64,000 bases of DNA, taken from the NCBI RefSeq assembly GCF_014174475.1, contig NZ_JACJUD010000006.1:284644-348643 (forward strand), written 5' to 3'. Both the position numbers and the translations under genes were made by a program. This DNA comes from Aquipseudomonas ullengensis (GTDB lineage Bacteria > Pseudomonadota > Gammaproteobacteria > Pseudomonadales > Pseudomonadaceae). How positions within the stretch are numbered: the first letter of the stretch is position 1; each line of letters begins with the position of its first letter. This document shows positions 42,797-51,091 of this stretch, piece by piece. A model generated the notes under the pieces. The model had not been told where the DNA came from and did not search any database. It saw nothing but the letters and a program-made list of their open reading frames with translations.

Positions 42797-43945
42797 TCAG
42801 CTGGCCGACGCCGCCTTGGGCAGGATGTCGTTGGCCACCATCTCGCCGAACGGGCTGACGAAGCCGCGCCCTTCAGCAACCTGCGGACGGTTGACGTCCA
42901 GATGCGGGAACAGCAGCTCGGCGACCCGGTACGACTCTTCCAGGTGCGGGTAGCCGGAGAAGATGAAGGTGTCGATGCCGAGGTCGGCGTATTCCTTGAC
43001 CCGCGCGGCCACGGTCGGGCCATCGCCGACCAGCGCAGTGCCGGCACCGCCACGCACCAGGCCGACGCCGGCCCAGAGGTTGGGCGACACTTCCAGGTTG
43101 CCCTTGCTGCCGCCATGCAGGGCGGCCATGCGTTGTTGGCCAACCGAGTCGAAGCGCGCCAGGGAAGCCTGGGCACGGGCGATGGTTTCATCGTCGACGT
43201 GGGCGATCAGGCGATCAGCCGCTTGCCAGGCTTCTTCATTGGTTTCGCGCACGATCACGTGCAGGCGGATACCGAAGCGCACTTCGCGGCCCTGGGCAGC
43301 GGCTTTCTCGCGCACCTGGGCGATCTTCTCGGCCACAGCGGCGGGCGGCTCGCCCCAGGTCAGGTACAGCTCGACCTGCTCGGCGGCGAGGTCCTGTGCG
43401 GCATCGGAGGAACCACCGAAATACAGCGGCGGACGCGGCTGCTGGATCGGCGGGTAGAGCAATTTGGCGCCCTTCACCTGGATGTGCTTGCCGTCGTAGT
43501 CGACGGTTTCGCCTTCTAGCACGCGGCGCCAGATGCGGGTGAATTCCACCGACGCTTCGTAGCGCTCTGCGTGGGACAGGTTGAGACCGTCGCCGGCCAG
43601 TTCATCTGGATCGCCACCGGTCACCAGGTTGAACAGCGCGCGGCCATTGGACAGGCGGTCCAGCGTCGCGGCCTGACGCGCGGCGACCGTCGGGGAAATG
43701 ATCCCGGGGCGCAGGGCGACAAGGAATTTCAGACGTTGCGTCACCGGGATCAGCGAGGCGGCCACCAGCCAGGAGTCCTCGCAGGAACGCCCGGTAGGGA
43801 TCAGTACGCCGCCGAAACCGAGGCGGTCGGCCGCCTGCGCGATCTGCTGCAGGTAGCCGTGGTCAACGGCGCGCGCGCCTTCGCTGGTGCCGAGGTACTT
43901 GCCATCGCCGTGGGTAGGCAGGAACCAGAAAATGTTCAGACTCAT
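42797..43945 (-). CDS. ssuD: FMNH2-dependent alkanesulfonate monooxygenase
   Basis: A 382-residue luciferase-like monooxygenase that cleaves C1 and longer alkanesulfonates to aldehyde and sulfite using FMNH2 supplied by SsuE. Signatures: MSLNIFWFLPTHGDGKYLGT, LKFLVALRPGIISPTVAARQ, LFNLVTGGDPDELAGDGL and YFGGSSDAAQDLAAE. The ATG at 43945 follows AAGGAGACCACTCC. The length equals the P. aeruginosa SsuD (382). It is between ssuA and ssuC. Confidence 0.95.
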   Translation of the reverse strand: MSLNIFWFLPTHGDGKYLGTSEGARAVDHGYLQQIAQAADRLGFGGVLIPTGRSCEDSWLVAASLIPVTQRLKFLVALRPGIISPTVAARQAATLDRLSNGRALFNLVTGGDPDELAGDGLNLSHAERYEASVEFTRIWRRVLEGETVDYDGKHIQVKGAKLLYPPIQQPRPPLYFGGSSDAAQDLAAEQVELYLTWGEPPAAVAEKIAQVREKAAAQGREVRFGIRLHVIVRETNEEAWQAADRLIAHVDDETIARAQASLARFDSVGQQRMAALHGGSKGNLEVSPNLWAGVGLVRGGAGTALVGDGPTVAARVKEYADLGIDTFIFSGYPHLEESYRVAELLFPHLDVNRPQVAEGRGFVSPFGEMVANDILPKAASAS

Positions 43946-43967
43946 GGAGTGGTCTCCTTGGTTTTTA

Positions 43968-44078
43968 CTCCCCTCTCCCATTGGGAGAGGGGCTGGGGGT
44001 GATGGGTGAGAGCGCAGCGGATATGCCTGCACCCTCATCCGGCGCTACGCGCCACCTTCTCCCGGAGGGAGAAGGGTT
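43968..44078. repeat. R4-related repeat in the ssuA-ssuD spacer
   Basis: Left hairpin CCCCTCTCCCATTGGGAGAG(GGG) with GTGATGGGTGAG; right part ACCCTCATCCGGCGCTACGC with CACCTTCTCCCGGAGGGAGA(AGGG). The right hairpin has TTCTCCC/GGGAGAA in place of CTCTCCC, so it is a diverged subtype. It fills the 137-bp spacer. Confidence 0.85.
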
Positions 44079-44082
44079 CAAG

Positions 44083-45045
44083 TCACTGCTGGGCCAGCTT
44101 GGCCGGCGGCGTCCAGATCACGTCCTTGATGCTGAGCTGCTTGGGGATCAGCTTGAGGCTGGTGAAGGTGTCGGCGATCTTCTGCTGGGCAGCGATCACG
44201 TCCGGGGTGATGAACTGCGCGCCGTAGCCCTGGCGCTCGACGGCCTGGCGGGTGATCTCCGGCGACAGGCCGATCAGCGGTGCGACCTGGGCGGTAGCTT
44301 CGTTGAGGTTGCCTTTCACCCACTCACCCACACCGCGGATTTCCTCGACCAGCACGCCAATCACCTGCGGGTGCTTCTCGGCATAAGGACGGGTCGCCAG
44401 GTAGAACTGGTGGTTGTCGACCAGGCCACTGCCGTCACGCAGGCTGCGTGCTTGCAGCTGGTGTTCGGCGGCGGACTGGAAGGGGTCCCAGATGACCCAG
44501 GCGTCGACGCTGCCACGCTCGAAGGCGGCGCGGGCATCAGCCGGCGGCAGGTACACGGGCTGGATGTCGCTGTATTTCAGGCCGGCGTCTTCCAGGGCAC
44601 GCACCAGCAGGTAGTGCACGTTGGAACCCTTGTTCAGGGCGACTTTCTTGCCCTTGAGCTCGGCGACCGATTTGATCGAGGAATCCTTCGGCACCAGGAT
44701 CGCCTCACCGGTCGGTGCTGGCGGCTCGTGGGCCACGTAGAGCAGGTCGGCACCGGCGGCCTGGGCGAACACTGGCGGGGTTTCGCCGGTCACGCCGAAG
44801 TCCACCGAGCCGACGTTCAGCCCTTCGAGCAGCTGCGGGCCGCCGGGGAATTCGGTCCATTTCACCTCGACGCCCTGCTCGGCCAGGCGCTTTTCCAGCG
44901 TGCCCTTGGCCTTGAGCAGCACCAGGGTGCCGTATTTCTGGTAACCGATACGCAGGGTTTCGGCTTGGGCTTGAGTGATGGCGCCAAAGCTGATGGCCGC
45001 TGCAAGCAGGGCGACCAGGCTCCGACGCAAAGTAATAGTGCGCAT
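44083..45045 (-). CDS. ssuA: Aliphatic sulfonate-binding periplasmic protein
   Basis: A 320-residue binding protein. Signal peptide to AQA (about residue 28), then ETLRIGYQKYGTLVLLKAKG, KWTEFPGGPQLLEGLNVGSV and AWVIWDPFQSAAEHQLQARS. It captures alkanesulfonates for SsuCB. RBS AAGGAGAGCGCC before the ATG at 45045. It has a second copy in the window at 52810-53781. Confidence 0.92.
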   Translation of the reverse strand: MRTITLRRSLVALLAAAISFGAITQAQAETLRIGYQKYGTLVLLKAKGTLEKRLAEQGVEVKWTEFPGGPQLLEGLNVGSVDFGVTGETPPVFAQAAGADLLYVAHEPPAPTGEAILVPKDSSIKSVAELKGKKVALNKGSNVHYLLVRALEDAGLKYSDIQPVYLPPADARAAFERGSVDAWVIWDPFQSAAEHQLQARSLRDGSGLVDNHQFYLATRPYAEKHPQVIGVLVEEIRGVGEWVKGNLNEATAQVAPLIGLSPEITRQAVERQGYGAQFITPDVIAAQQKIADTFTSLKLIPKQLSIKDVIWTPPAKLAQQ

Positions 45046-45128
45046 GGCGCTCTCCTTTGCAGTGGGTGTCTTGGTTGGCTACCTGCTTGCCCGTTGGCGG
45101 GCGAGTAAGGCGGGGGGTTACGTGTTCC

Positions 45129-45218
45129 TGTAGAAGCCTGCTTGCTGGCGATCAGCGAATTCCATGGCAGTTGCTCTGCTCCCGGTCGCCCTGGATCGCC
45201 AGCAAGCTGGCTCCTACA
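45129..45218. repeat. Palindromic repeat pair, family R1, in the ssuE-ssuA spacer
   Basis: Left arm TGTAGAAGCCTGCTTGCTGG(CGATCA), slightly diverged; right arm ATCGCCAGCAAGCTGGCTCC(TACA), canonical. They fill the 191-bp spacer, so all three spacers of the ssu operon hold a palindromic repeat. Confidence 0.88.
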
Positions 45219-45236
45219 ACAATCAACAATGCGTCT

Positions 45237-45830
45237 TCAAATACTCCAGCGGGCATTCACCAGCCGGTCGTTCAACAGGTTCGGGTCAATCGGCTGTGGG
45301 CGACGGGCCAGGGCGGCGAGCAGTTGCTCCACCGACTCGTCCAAACGCTCGGCCAGCTCGCTGTCCAGCTGCGCCGGACGGTCGCCTTCCGCGTAAGCGA
45401 TCTGCTTGTCCACGGCGAACACCCCGGCCAGCATTTCCTGGGCCTTCAGCGCCGCCAGTACCGGCTTCAGCGCGTAATCCACGGCCAGCAAATGCGCCGG
45501 GCTACCACCGCTAGCCAACGGCAGGATCGCCTTGTGCGCCAGGGCGCGTTCCGGCAGCAGATCAAGCAGCACTTTCAGCGCGCCGGTGATCGAAGCCTTG
45601 TACACCGGCGTCGCCACCACCAGGCCGTCGGCACTGGCTACCACCGCTTGCAACTGCTGCACTGCCGCGCTCTCGAAGCGGGCGAACAGCAAGTCTTCAG
45701 CGGGGAAGTCGCGCACCCGCAGCAGGGTCACTTCGACCCGGTGCTCGCGCAGGCGCTGGCTGACATGCTCCAGGAGCACTTCAGTGCGCGAACGCGCCGA
45801 GGGGCTACCGGAAAGCAGGACTACATGCAT
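45237..45830 (-). CDS. ssuE: NAD(P)H-dependent FMN reductase
   Basis: A 197-residue flavodoxin-fold reductase supplying FMNH2 to SsuD. FMN-binding signatures: LLSGSPSARSRTEVLLEHV at the N-terminus and VVATPVYKASITGALKVLLD. It lies 9 bp after lsfA and upstream of ssuA, which reproduces the lsfA-ssuEADCBF order of Pseudomonas. It may also serve the DszC-like monooxygenase nearby (inference). Confidence 0.93.
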   Translation of the reverse strand: MHVVLLSGSPSARSRTEVLLEHVSQRLREHRVEVTLLRVRDFPAEDLLFARFESAAVQQLQAVVASADGLVVATPVYKASITGALKVLLDLLPERALAHKAILPLASGGSPAHLLAVDYALKPVLAALKAQEMLAGVFAVDKQIAYAEGDRPAQLDSELAERLDESVEQLLAALARRPQPIDPNLLNDRLVNARWSI

Positions 45831-45839
45831 GACGATCCC

Positions 45840-46478
45840 TTACTTGTTCGGCTGCGCAGTCAGGCGCAGGTACGGCTTGACCGCGCGATAACCCTGCGGG
45901 AAACGCTGCTTGATCTCGTCTTCGTCCTTCAGCGACGGCACGATTACCACGTCATCACCGTCCTGCCAGTTGGCGGGGGTGGCGACCTTGTGGTTGTCGG
46001 TCAACTGCAGGGAATCGATCACCCGCAGGATCTCGTTGAAGTTGCGCCCGGTGCTCGCCGGGTAGGTGATGATCAGGCGCACCTTCTTGTTCGGGTCGAT
46101 GATGAACAGCGAGCGCACGGTCAGGGTGTCGTTGGCGTTCGGGTGGATCAGGTCGTAGAGGCCGGACACCTTGCGGTCGGCGTCGGCGATGATCGGGAAG
46201 TTGACGCGGGTGTTCTGGGTTTCGTTGATGTCGTCGATCCAGCGCAGGTGCGAGTCCACCGGGTCCACGGACAGGGCGATGGCCTTGACGCCGCGCTTGG
46301 CGAAGTCATCCTTGAGCTTGGCGGTCAAGCCCAGCTCGGTGGTGCACACCGGGGTGAAGTCGGCCGGGTGGGAGAACAGCACGGCCCAGCTATTGTTCAG
46401 CCATTCATGAAAGCGGATACGGCCTTCACTGGAGTCCTGCTCGAAGTCGGGGGCGATGTCGCCAAGGCGGATGCTCAT
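45840..46478 (-). CDS. lsfA: 1-Cys peroxiredoxin LsfA
   Basis: A 212-residue Prx6-type peroxidase. The peroxidatic Cys is in HPADFTPVCTTELGLTAKLK; there is no resolving Cys, as expected for a 1-Cys enzyme. The C-terminal domain (VATPANWQDGDDVVIVPSLK) is typical. LsfA is made under sulfate starvation and protects against peroxides. It is first in the lsfA-ssu operon and divergent from sbp across an AT-rich promoter. RBS AAGGAGCAGC. Confidence 0.94.
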   Translation of the reverse strand: MSIRLGDIAPDFEQDSSEGRIRFHEWLNNSWAVLFSHPADFTPVCTTELGLTAKLKDDFAKRGVKAIALSVDPVDSHLRWIDDINETQNTRVNFPIIADADRKVSGLYDLIHPNANDTLTVRSLFIIDPNKKVRLIITYPASTGRNFNEILRVIDSLQLTDNHKVATPANWQDGDDVVIVPSLKDEDEIKQRFPQGYRAVKPYLRLTAQPNK

Positions 46479-46540
46479 GCTGCTGCTCCTTCAGAAGAGA
46501 TTCGTTGCGTGGCGCTCACTATGCTCAGGATCGAAAAGGA

Positions 46541-46572
46541 TTAAAAAGAATAAATAATGATTTATTTATAAC
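46541..46572. promoter_or_regulatory. AT-rich motif S1 upstream of lsfA
   Basis: TTAAAAAGAATAAATAATGA followed by TTTATTTATAAC: contains AAAAAGAATAAATAAT. It lies 63 bp upstream of the lsfA start. Closely similar sequences occur upstream of the porin/ssuA-like genes (52594-52644) and the hydrolase gene (57795-57820). Candidate CysB or other sulfur-regulator site (inference). Confidence 0.5.
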
Positions 46573-46649
46573 TTTTAGAACCAAGCAGATACCCTCACGG
46601 CCCGCAAGCCACCCCAGCTGTGAGTACATAAACGCATAAGCACTTAACC

Positions 46650-46687
46650 AATTATTCTTTCAAAGAATAAAAGCTCGCTCTTATAGT
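46650..46687 (+). promoter_or_regulatory. sbp promoter with perfect dyad
   Basis: Perfect dyad TTATTCTTT-C-AAAGAATAA at 46652-46670, overlapping a weak -35 (TTCAAA, 46659-46664); 17 bp on is a -10-like TATAGT (46682-46687), 29 bp before the sbp ATG. The half-site AAAGAATAA also occurs in the S1 motif, so the same regulator may bind both sides of the lsfA-sbp gap. Confidence 0.55.
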
Positions 46688-46716
46688 CACGCCACACCTC
46701 ATTCAAAGGACGCGTA

Positions 46717-47712
46717 ATGAAACGACTACTGCCCTTCTCGCTGCTGGCCGCCGGCCTGCTTTTCGGTGCCAGTGCCCAGGCGGCGACCCTGCTCAACGTC
46801 TCCTATGACGTGATGCGCGACTTCTACAAGGACTACAACGCCGCCTTCCAGAAACACTGGCAGGCCGAGGGCGGCAAGCCGCTGGTGCTGCAGATGTCCC
46901 ATGGCGGCTCGAGCAAACAGGCACGCGCGGTGATCGACGGGCTGCCCGCCGACGTGATCACCATGAACATGGCCACCGACATCAACGCCCTCGCCGACAA
47001 TGGCGGCCTGGTACCGAAGGACTGGGCCACCCGCCTGCCAAATAGCAGCGCCCCGTTTACCTCGGCCACCGTGTTCATCGTGCGCAAGGGCAACCCCAAG
47101 GGCCTGAAAGACTGGCCCGACCTGCTCAAGGACGGCGTGCAGGTGGTGGTGCCCAACCCGAAGACCTCGGGTAACGGGCGCTACACCTACCTGTCGGCCT
47201 GGGGCTACGTGCTGGAGAAAGGCGGCGACGAAAAAGCCGCCAAGGACTTCGTCGGCAAACTGTTCAAGCAGGCTCCGGTACTCGACACCGGTGGCCGTGC
47301 CGCCACCACCACCTTCATCCAGAACCAGATCGGCGACGTGCTGGTGACCTTCGAGAACGAAGCCGAGATGATCGCCCGCGAGTTCGGCCGTGGCAGCTTC
47401 GAAGTGGTCTACCCGAGCGTCTCCGCCGAGGCCGAGCCGCCGGTGGCAGTGGTCGACAAGGTGGTCGACAAGAAAGGCACCCGCAAGGAGGCCGAGGCCT
47501 ACCTGAAGTACCTGTGGTCCGACGAAGCCCAGCGCATCGCCGCCAACAACTACCTGCGCCCACGCAACCCGGCGATCCTCGCCGAGTTCGCCGACCGCTT
47601 CCCGAAAGTGACCTTCCTCAACGTGGTGAAGACCTTCGGCGACTGGCCGGTGATCCAGAGCACTCACTTCAAGGACGGCGGCGTGTTCGACCAGATCTAC
47701 GTCGCGCAGTAA
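46717..47712 (+). CDS. sbp: Sulfate-binding periplasmic protein
   Basis: A 331-residue binding protein for sulfate. Signal peptide to AQA (about 22). Signatures: LLNVSYDVMRDFYKDYNAAF, QMSHGGSSKQARAVIDGLPA and NPKTSGNGRYTYLSAWGY, which carry the sulfate-binding residues. The cysTWA transporter genes that should accompany it are not in the window. It is divergent from lsfA and followed by a terminator. RBS AAAGGACG. Confidence 0.95.
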   Translation: MKRLLPFSLLAAGLLFGASAQAATLLNVSYDVMRDFYKDYNAAFQKHWQAEGGKPLVLQMSHGGSSKQARAVIDGLPADVITMNMATDINALADNGGLVPKDWATRLPNSSAPFTSATVFIVRKGNPKGLKDWPDLLKDGVQVVVPNPKTSGNGRYTYLSAWGYVLEKGGDEKAAKDFVGKLFKQAPVLDTGGRAATTTFIQNQIGDVLVTFENEAEMIAREFGRGSFEVVYPSVSAEAEPPVAVVDKVVDKKGTRKEAEAYLKYLWSDEAQRIAANNYLRPRNPAILAEFADRFPKVTFLNVVKTFGDWPVIQSTHFKDGGVFDQIYVAQ

Positions 47713-47727
47713 GACGCGCCTGAAATG

Positions 47728-47757
47728 AAAAAGCCCGGCCATGTGCCGGGCTTTTTT
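47728..47757 (+). terminator. Terminator after sbp
   Basis: Stem AAAAAGCCCGGC / GCCGGGCTTTTTT, loop CATGT, 15 bp after the sbp stop. Confidence 0.92.
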
Positions 47758-47822
47758 GTGGCTGCGATACGAGGTCATCCAGTTGATCGTACCGCTCTCT
47801 ACCGAGTGCCTCGATACTTCTG

Positions 47823-48080
47823 GTTTCGCCCCTCCGGGCGAGTCACTTTCTCTTTGCTCGCGCGAAAGAGAAAGTAACCAAAGAGAAAGCGCGCCCGACA
47901 TCCGGGTTTCGCTACGCGAAACTTCCCTCCCTCCGGTGCCGCTCCGGGGGCCGGCGTACAAGGGCCATCCCTGGCCCTTTACGCCTCTCGCCGCATCCAT
48001 GCGGCTCGTCCCCCTGCGCAGCACCTACGCTCGGCCTCCTGACGGGATCTGGGCACCGAGTCGCCTGAAGGTTTTGTTCT
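47823..48080 (+). repeat. Long composite repeat, locus 1, arm A
   Basis: About 260 bp running from GTTTCGCCCCTCCGGGCGAG through AACCAAAGAGAAAGCGCGCC, CGACATCCGGGTTTCGCTAC, GGGGGCCGGCGTACAAGGGC to CGGCCTCCTGACGGGAT. It is matched in the same orientation at 55098-55458 (arm A of locus 2). It is also inversely related to arm B next to it. No gene in 47713-48446 can be supported; open frames here come from the repeat. Confidence 0.85.
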
Positions 48081-48136
48081 GTTTGCGCGATACATCAGGC
48101 CACGCAAATTCCCCTTCAGCAGGGTGAGCGCAATCG

Positions 48137-48345
48137 TCGTGGAAGGGGTTGAGCGGCATGGATGCCGCGAGAGCCGCGATGGGCCAGGGATGGCCCTTCG
48201 CGGCGGGCCCCTGGAGCGATGATGGAGTGAACGAACCCGGAGCGAAGCGTAGGGCCGAATGCAGGGGTGGCCTTCTCTTTGGTTACTTTCTCTTGGCCAG
48301 ACAAGAGAAAGTGACTCGCCCGGCAGGGCGAAACCAGAAGCCTCA
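48137..48345 (-). repeat. Long composite repeat, locus 1, arm B (diverged inverse of arm A)
   Basis: Contains GCGATGGGCCAGGGATGGCC, GGGCCCCTGGAGCGATGATG, TTCTCTTTGGTTACTTTCTC and ends GACTCGCCCGGCAGGGCGAA(ACCAGAAG). Read on the opposite strand it aligns with arm A but with a changed centre. Matched in the same orientation at 55640-56020. Confidence 0.82.
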
Positions 48346-48395
48346 AAGCACTCTGTAAGCAGCCAGACACCGGAGCAACAGGCTGCCCGCGCACA

Positions 48396-48421
48396 TAAAA
48401 AAACCGGGCCTTACGGCCCGG
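48396..48421 (-). terminator. Terminator after the ats operon
   Basis: Stem CCGGGCC / GGCCCGG around TTAC, with a run of seven A on the plus strand, i.e. a T-run in the minus-strand transcript; 26 bp beyond the ATPase gene stop. Confidence 0.88.
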
Positions 48422-48446
48422 AAACAGCTTCCACCTTGAGGTTCGT

Positions 48447-49166
48447 TTACAGCGCCAGCTCGGTCAGGGCCGTGCCGCGCAGGTAGGCCAGCTCCGCTGC
48501 GCGGCGGTCGCGCGGGCGGGAAAGAGGGACGGCCAGTTCGCGCTGGATGCGACTGGGGTTGCCGCCGAGGATCAGCACGCGGTCGCTCAGGTAGAACGCC
48601 TCATCCAGATCATGGGTGACCAGCAGCAGCGCGATGCCGTAGTGCTGCGCCAGGTTGGCCACCAGGTCCTGCAGTTTCATGCGGGTGAAGGCATCCACCG
48701 CGCTGAAGGGTTCGTCGAGCAGCAGCACCTGCGGGCGGTTGTACAGGCCGCGGGCGATGGCCACGCGCTGGGCCATGCCGCCGGAGAGTTGCTTGGGCAG
48801 CTTGTCGCCCTGTCCGGCCAGGCCGACATCGCGCAGCAGTTGTTCGATCCAGTCCGCATCGGCGCGGCGCTCGTCGGCAAAGCCGATGTTCTGCGCGACG
48901 TTGAGCCAGGGCAGCAGGCGCGGCTCCTGAAACACCACGCCAATACCGCTGCCATTGCCGAAGCCGAGCAGCGGGTTGTGCGCCACGCCGCCGCTGAAAT
49001 CCTCGTCCAGCCCAGCGGCGATGCGCAGCAATGTGCTCTTGCCGCAACCACTGGGGCCGAGCAGGCTGACGATCTCGCCGGGCGCCAGCTTGAGACTGAC
49101 ATCGTCGAGCACCCGCACGCCGGCGAAGGCCTTGCGGATGGCGTGCAGTTCCAGCAATGCGCTCAT
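48447..49166 (-). CDS. Sulfate-ester/sulfonate ABC transporter ATPase (AtsC-like)
   Basis: A 239-residue ABC ATPase of the SsuB/TauB group. Walker A GPSGCGKSTLLRIAAGL, signature LSGGMAQRVAIARGLY, Walker B LLLLDEPFSAVDAFTRM, switch VTHDLDEAFYLSD. The ATG at 49166 is preceded by GAGGAGGGTTGAG and lies 1 bp after the permease stop. The order binding protein-permease-ATPase resembles P. aeruginosa atsRBC (PA0184-PA0186, from memory), used for sulfate esters. No arylsulfatase gene is nearby, so the substrate is uncertain. Confidence 0.85.
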   Translation of the reverse strand: MSALLELHAIRKAFAGVRVLDDVSLKLAPGEIVSLLGPSGCGKSTLLRIAAGLDEDFSGGVAHNPLLGFGNGSGIGVVFQEPRLLPWLNVAQNIGFADERRADADWIEQLLRDVGLAGQGDKLPKQLSGGMAQRVAIARGLYNRPQVLLLDEPFSAVDAFTRMKLQDLVANLAQHYGIALLLVTHDLDEAFYLSDRVLILGGNPSRIQRELAVPLSRPRDRRAAELAYLRGTALTELAL

Positions 49167-49167
49167 C

Positions 49168-49995
49168 TCAACCCTCCTCGCCGGTGTAGCTGTCGCGCCA
49201 GTGCAGCGCGCGATCTTCCAAATACTTGAGCAGGCTGTCACTGAGCTTGCCGAGCACCGCCAGCAGCAGGATGGCGGCGATCACCAGGTCCGGACGCGAG
49301 GTTTCCCGGCCGTCGCTGAGCAGGTAACCGAGGCCACGGGTGGCGGCGATCAGTTCGGCGGCGACGAGAAACATCCAGCTCAGGCTGAGCGCGCCACGCA
49401 GGCCGGTGAACAAATTGGGCAGCGCTGCCGGCAGGAGAATCCGCCGGGTCAGGGCGAAGGCCGACAGGTGATGCAGACGACCGACTTCCACCAGCTTGCG
49501 GTCGACGTTGCGGATCCCGGCGATCAACGCCAGGTACACAGGAAAGAAGGCACCCAGGGCGATCAGCACCACCTTGGGGGTTTCATCGATACCCAGCCAG
49601 AGCAGCAGCAGGGGTACCCAGGCCAGGCTGGGGATCGCCCGCAGCGCCTGGAAACTCGGTTCCAGGTAAGCCTCGGCACGCCGGCTGAGGCCGACCCAGG
49701 CACCGACCAGCAAGGCCAGGCCGGCACCCAGCACGAAGCCGGCAGCGACCCGCGCCAGGCTCACGCCGATATGCCGCCACAGCTCACCGCTGGCGGCCAG
49801 GTAGTACAGGGTTTCGCCAACCTGGCTGGGCGCCGGCAGCTGGTGCGCGGCAATCCAGCCGGCGCGCACTGCCACTTCCAGCAGGGCCAGCAACAGCACT
49901 GGCAACAGCAGCCCACGCCAGTGCGCTAGGCGTGGTCGGGGCAGGCGCGGCAGGTGCGCCGCGATGCGCTCGACCAGCAGGTTGGCAACCGTCAT
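49168..49995 (-). CDS. Sulfate-ester/sulfonate ABC transporter permease (AtsB-like)
   Basis: A 275-residue permease with about six spans (first: WRGLLLPVLLLALLEVAVRA) and the coupling motif VEVGRLHHLSAFALTRRILL. It starts 3 bp after the binding-protein stop. The family matches SsuC/TauC. It should work with the neighbouring binding protein and ATPase. Confidence 0.86.
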   Translation of the reverse strand: MTVANLLVERIAAHLPRLPRPRLAHWRGLLLPVLLLALLEVAVRAGWIAAHQLPAPSQVGETLYYLAASGELWRHIGVSLARVAAGFVLGAGLALLVGAWVGLSRRAEAYLEPSFQALRAIPSLAWVPLLLLWLGIDETPKVVLIALGAFFPVYLALIAGIRNVDRKLVEVGRLHHLSAFALTRRILLPAALPNLFTGLRGALSLSWMFLVAAELIAATRGLGYLLSDGRETSRPDLVIAAILLLAVLGKLSDSLLKYLEDRALHWRDSYTGEEG

Positions 49996-49998
49996 TGC

Positions 49999-50997
49999 TT
50001 ACTGCCCCGCGACCTTGGCCAGCGGCTGACGGCCGATGACGTTGGCCGCCAGTTGCGGTGCGATCAGTTGATCGACCGTAGCGGTAACGTCGGTACCGGG
50101 ACGCACCAGCTCTTCCGCCAGCAGGATCGGCGCAGCGGCCTTGAGCGCGGCAATGTGCTCGGCACCCGGCAGCGAGTTGCTGAAGTCGGTGCGCGACAGT
50201 TGCAGCTTGGCCACTTCCAGCGGCAGCTTGGCTTCACGGGCCAGCAGCGCGGCGGTTTCCTGCGGGTGGGCGACGGCCCAGTGACGCGCCTTCTCGTAGG
50301 CACCGATGACCTGCTCGATCAGCTTGGGCTGCTGCTTGAGGAAGTCGTCGCTGACGTTGAGCACGCCGTAGCTGTTGAACTCGACATTCCGGTAGAGCAG
50401 ACGCGAGCCGGCTTGCAGCTGGCTGGCGGCGAGGTGCGGATCGAGACCGGACCAGGCGTCGACATCGCCGCGTTCCAGGGCCACGCGGCCATCCGGATGC
50501 TGCAGGTGGACGATCTCCACGTCGTTCTTGTCCAGACCGACGCTTTGCAGGCTGCGCAGCAGGAACAGGTAAGGATCGGTGCCTTTGGTGGCGGCGACCT
50601 TCTTGCCCTTGAGGTCGGCGAGGGTCTTGATCGGCGAGTCCTTGGCCACGGCCAGGGCGGTCCACTCGGGACGGCTGGCGATGTACACGGTCTTCACCGG
50701 GCTGCCGTTGGCACGGCTGAGCACGGCGGCGAGGCCGGCGGTGGAAGCGAAATCGATGCTGCCACCGTTGAGGTATTCGAGGGAGCGGTTGCTGCCTTGG
50801 CTGAACACCCACTTGACCGAGATTCCCTGGGCAGCGAGCTGCTTCTCGAGAATCCCCTGGTCTTTCAGCACCAGGCTGGTGGGGGCGTAGTAGGCGTAGT
50901 CCAGACGGACTTCTTTCGGGGTTTCGGCATACACACCGGTAGGCAGCGCCGCCACAAACAGGGCGGTCAGCCCCCGGCGCAGATTGAACAGACTCAT
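49999..50997 (-). CDS. Sulfate-ester/sulfonate ABC transporter substrate-binding protein (AtsR-like)
   Basis: A 332-residue binding protein. Signal peptide to VYA (about 24), then KEVRLDYAYYAPTSLVLKDQ, VKWVFSQGSNRSLEYLNGGS and DAWSGLDPHLAASQLQAGSR. The LDYAYY segment differs from SsuA's LRIGYQ, consistent with a different ligand; AtsR-type proteins have a similar start. RBS AAGGAGACGACC before the ATG at 50997. It heads a three-gene operon that ends at the terminator at 48396. Confidence 0.86.
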   Translation of the reverse strand: MSLFNLRRGLTALFVAALPTGVYAETPKEVRLDYAYYAPTSLVLKDQGILEKQLAAQGISVKWVFSQGSNRSLEYLNGGSIDFASTAGLAAVLSRANGSPVKTVYIASRPEWTALAVAKDSPIKTLADLKGKKVAATKGTDPYLFLLRSLQSVGLDKNDVEIVHLQHPDGRVALERGDVDAWSGLDPHLAASQLQAGSRLLYRNVEFNSYGVLNVSDDFLKQQPKLIEQVIGAYEKARHWAVAHPQETAALLAREAKLPLEVAKLQLSRTDFSNSLPGAEHIAALKAAAPILLAEELVRPGTDVTATVDQLIAPQLAANVIGRQPLAKVAGQ

Positions 50998-51091
50998 GGT
51001 CGTCTCCTTGCGTTGGGGTTGGCGCCTTCCGGCCCGTTGGCGGGCTAGTCAGGAACGAGGCGAGAGGGCAAAGGCCCCTCGCCTGATCGGG

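Noticed and set aside
45057..46544. 495-codon plus-strand frame across ssuE and lsfA
   Set aside because: Antisense to two clear genes and running through a REP pair; Q/R/H-rich mirror composition.
46726..48024. 432-codon minus-strand frame antisense to sbp and into the composite repeat
   Set aside because: Joins a mirror frame with repeat sequence; sbp on the other strand is unambiguous.
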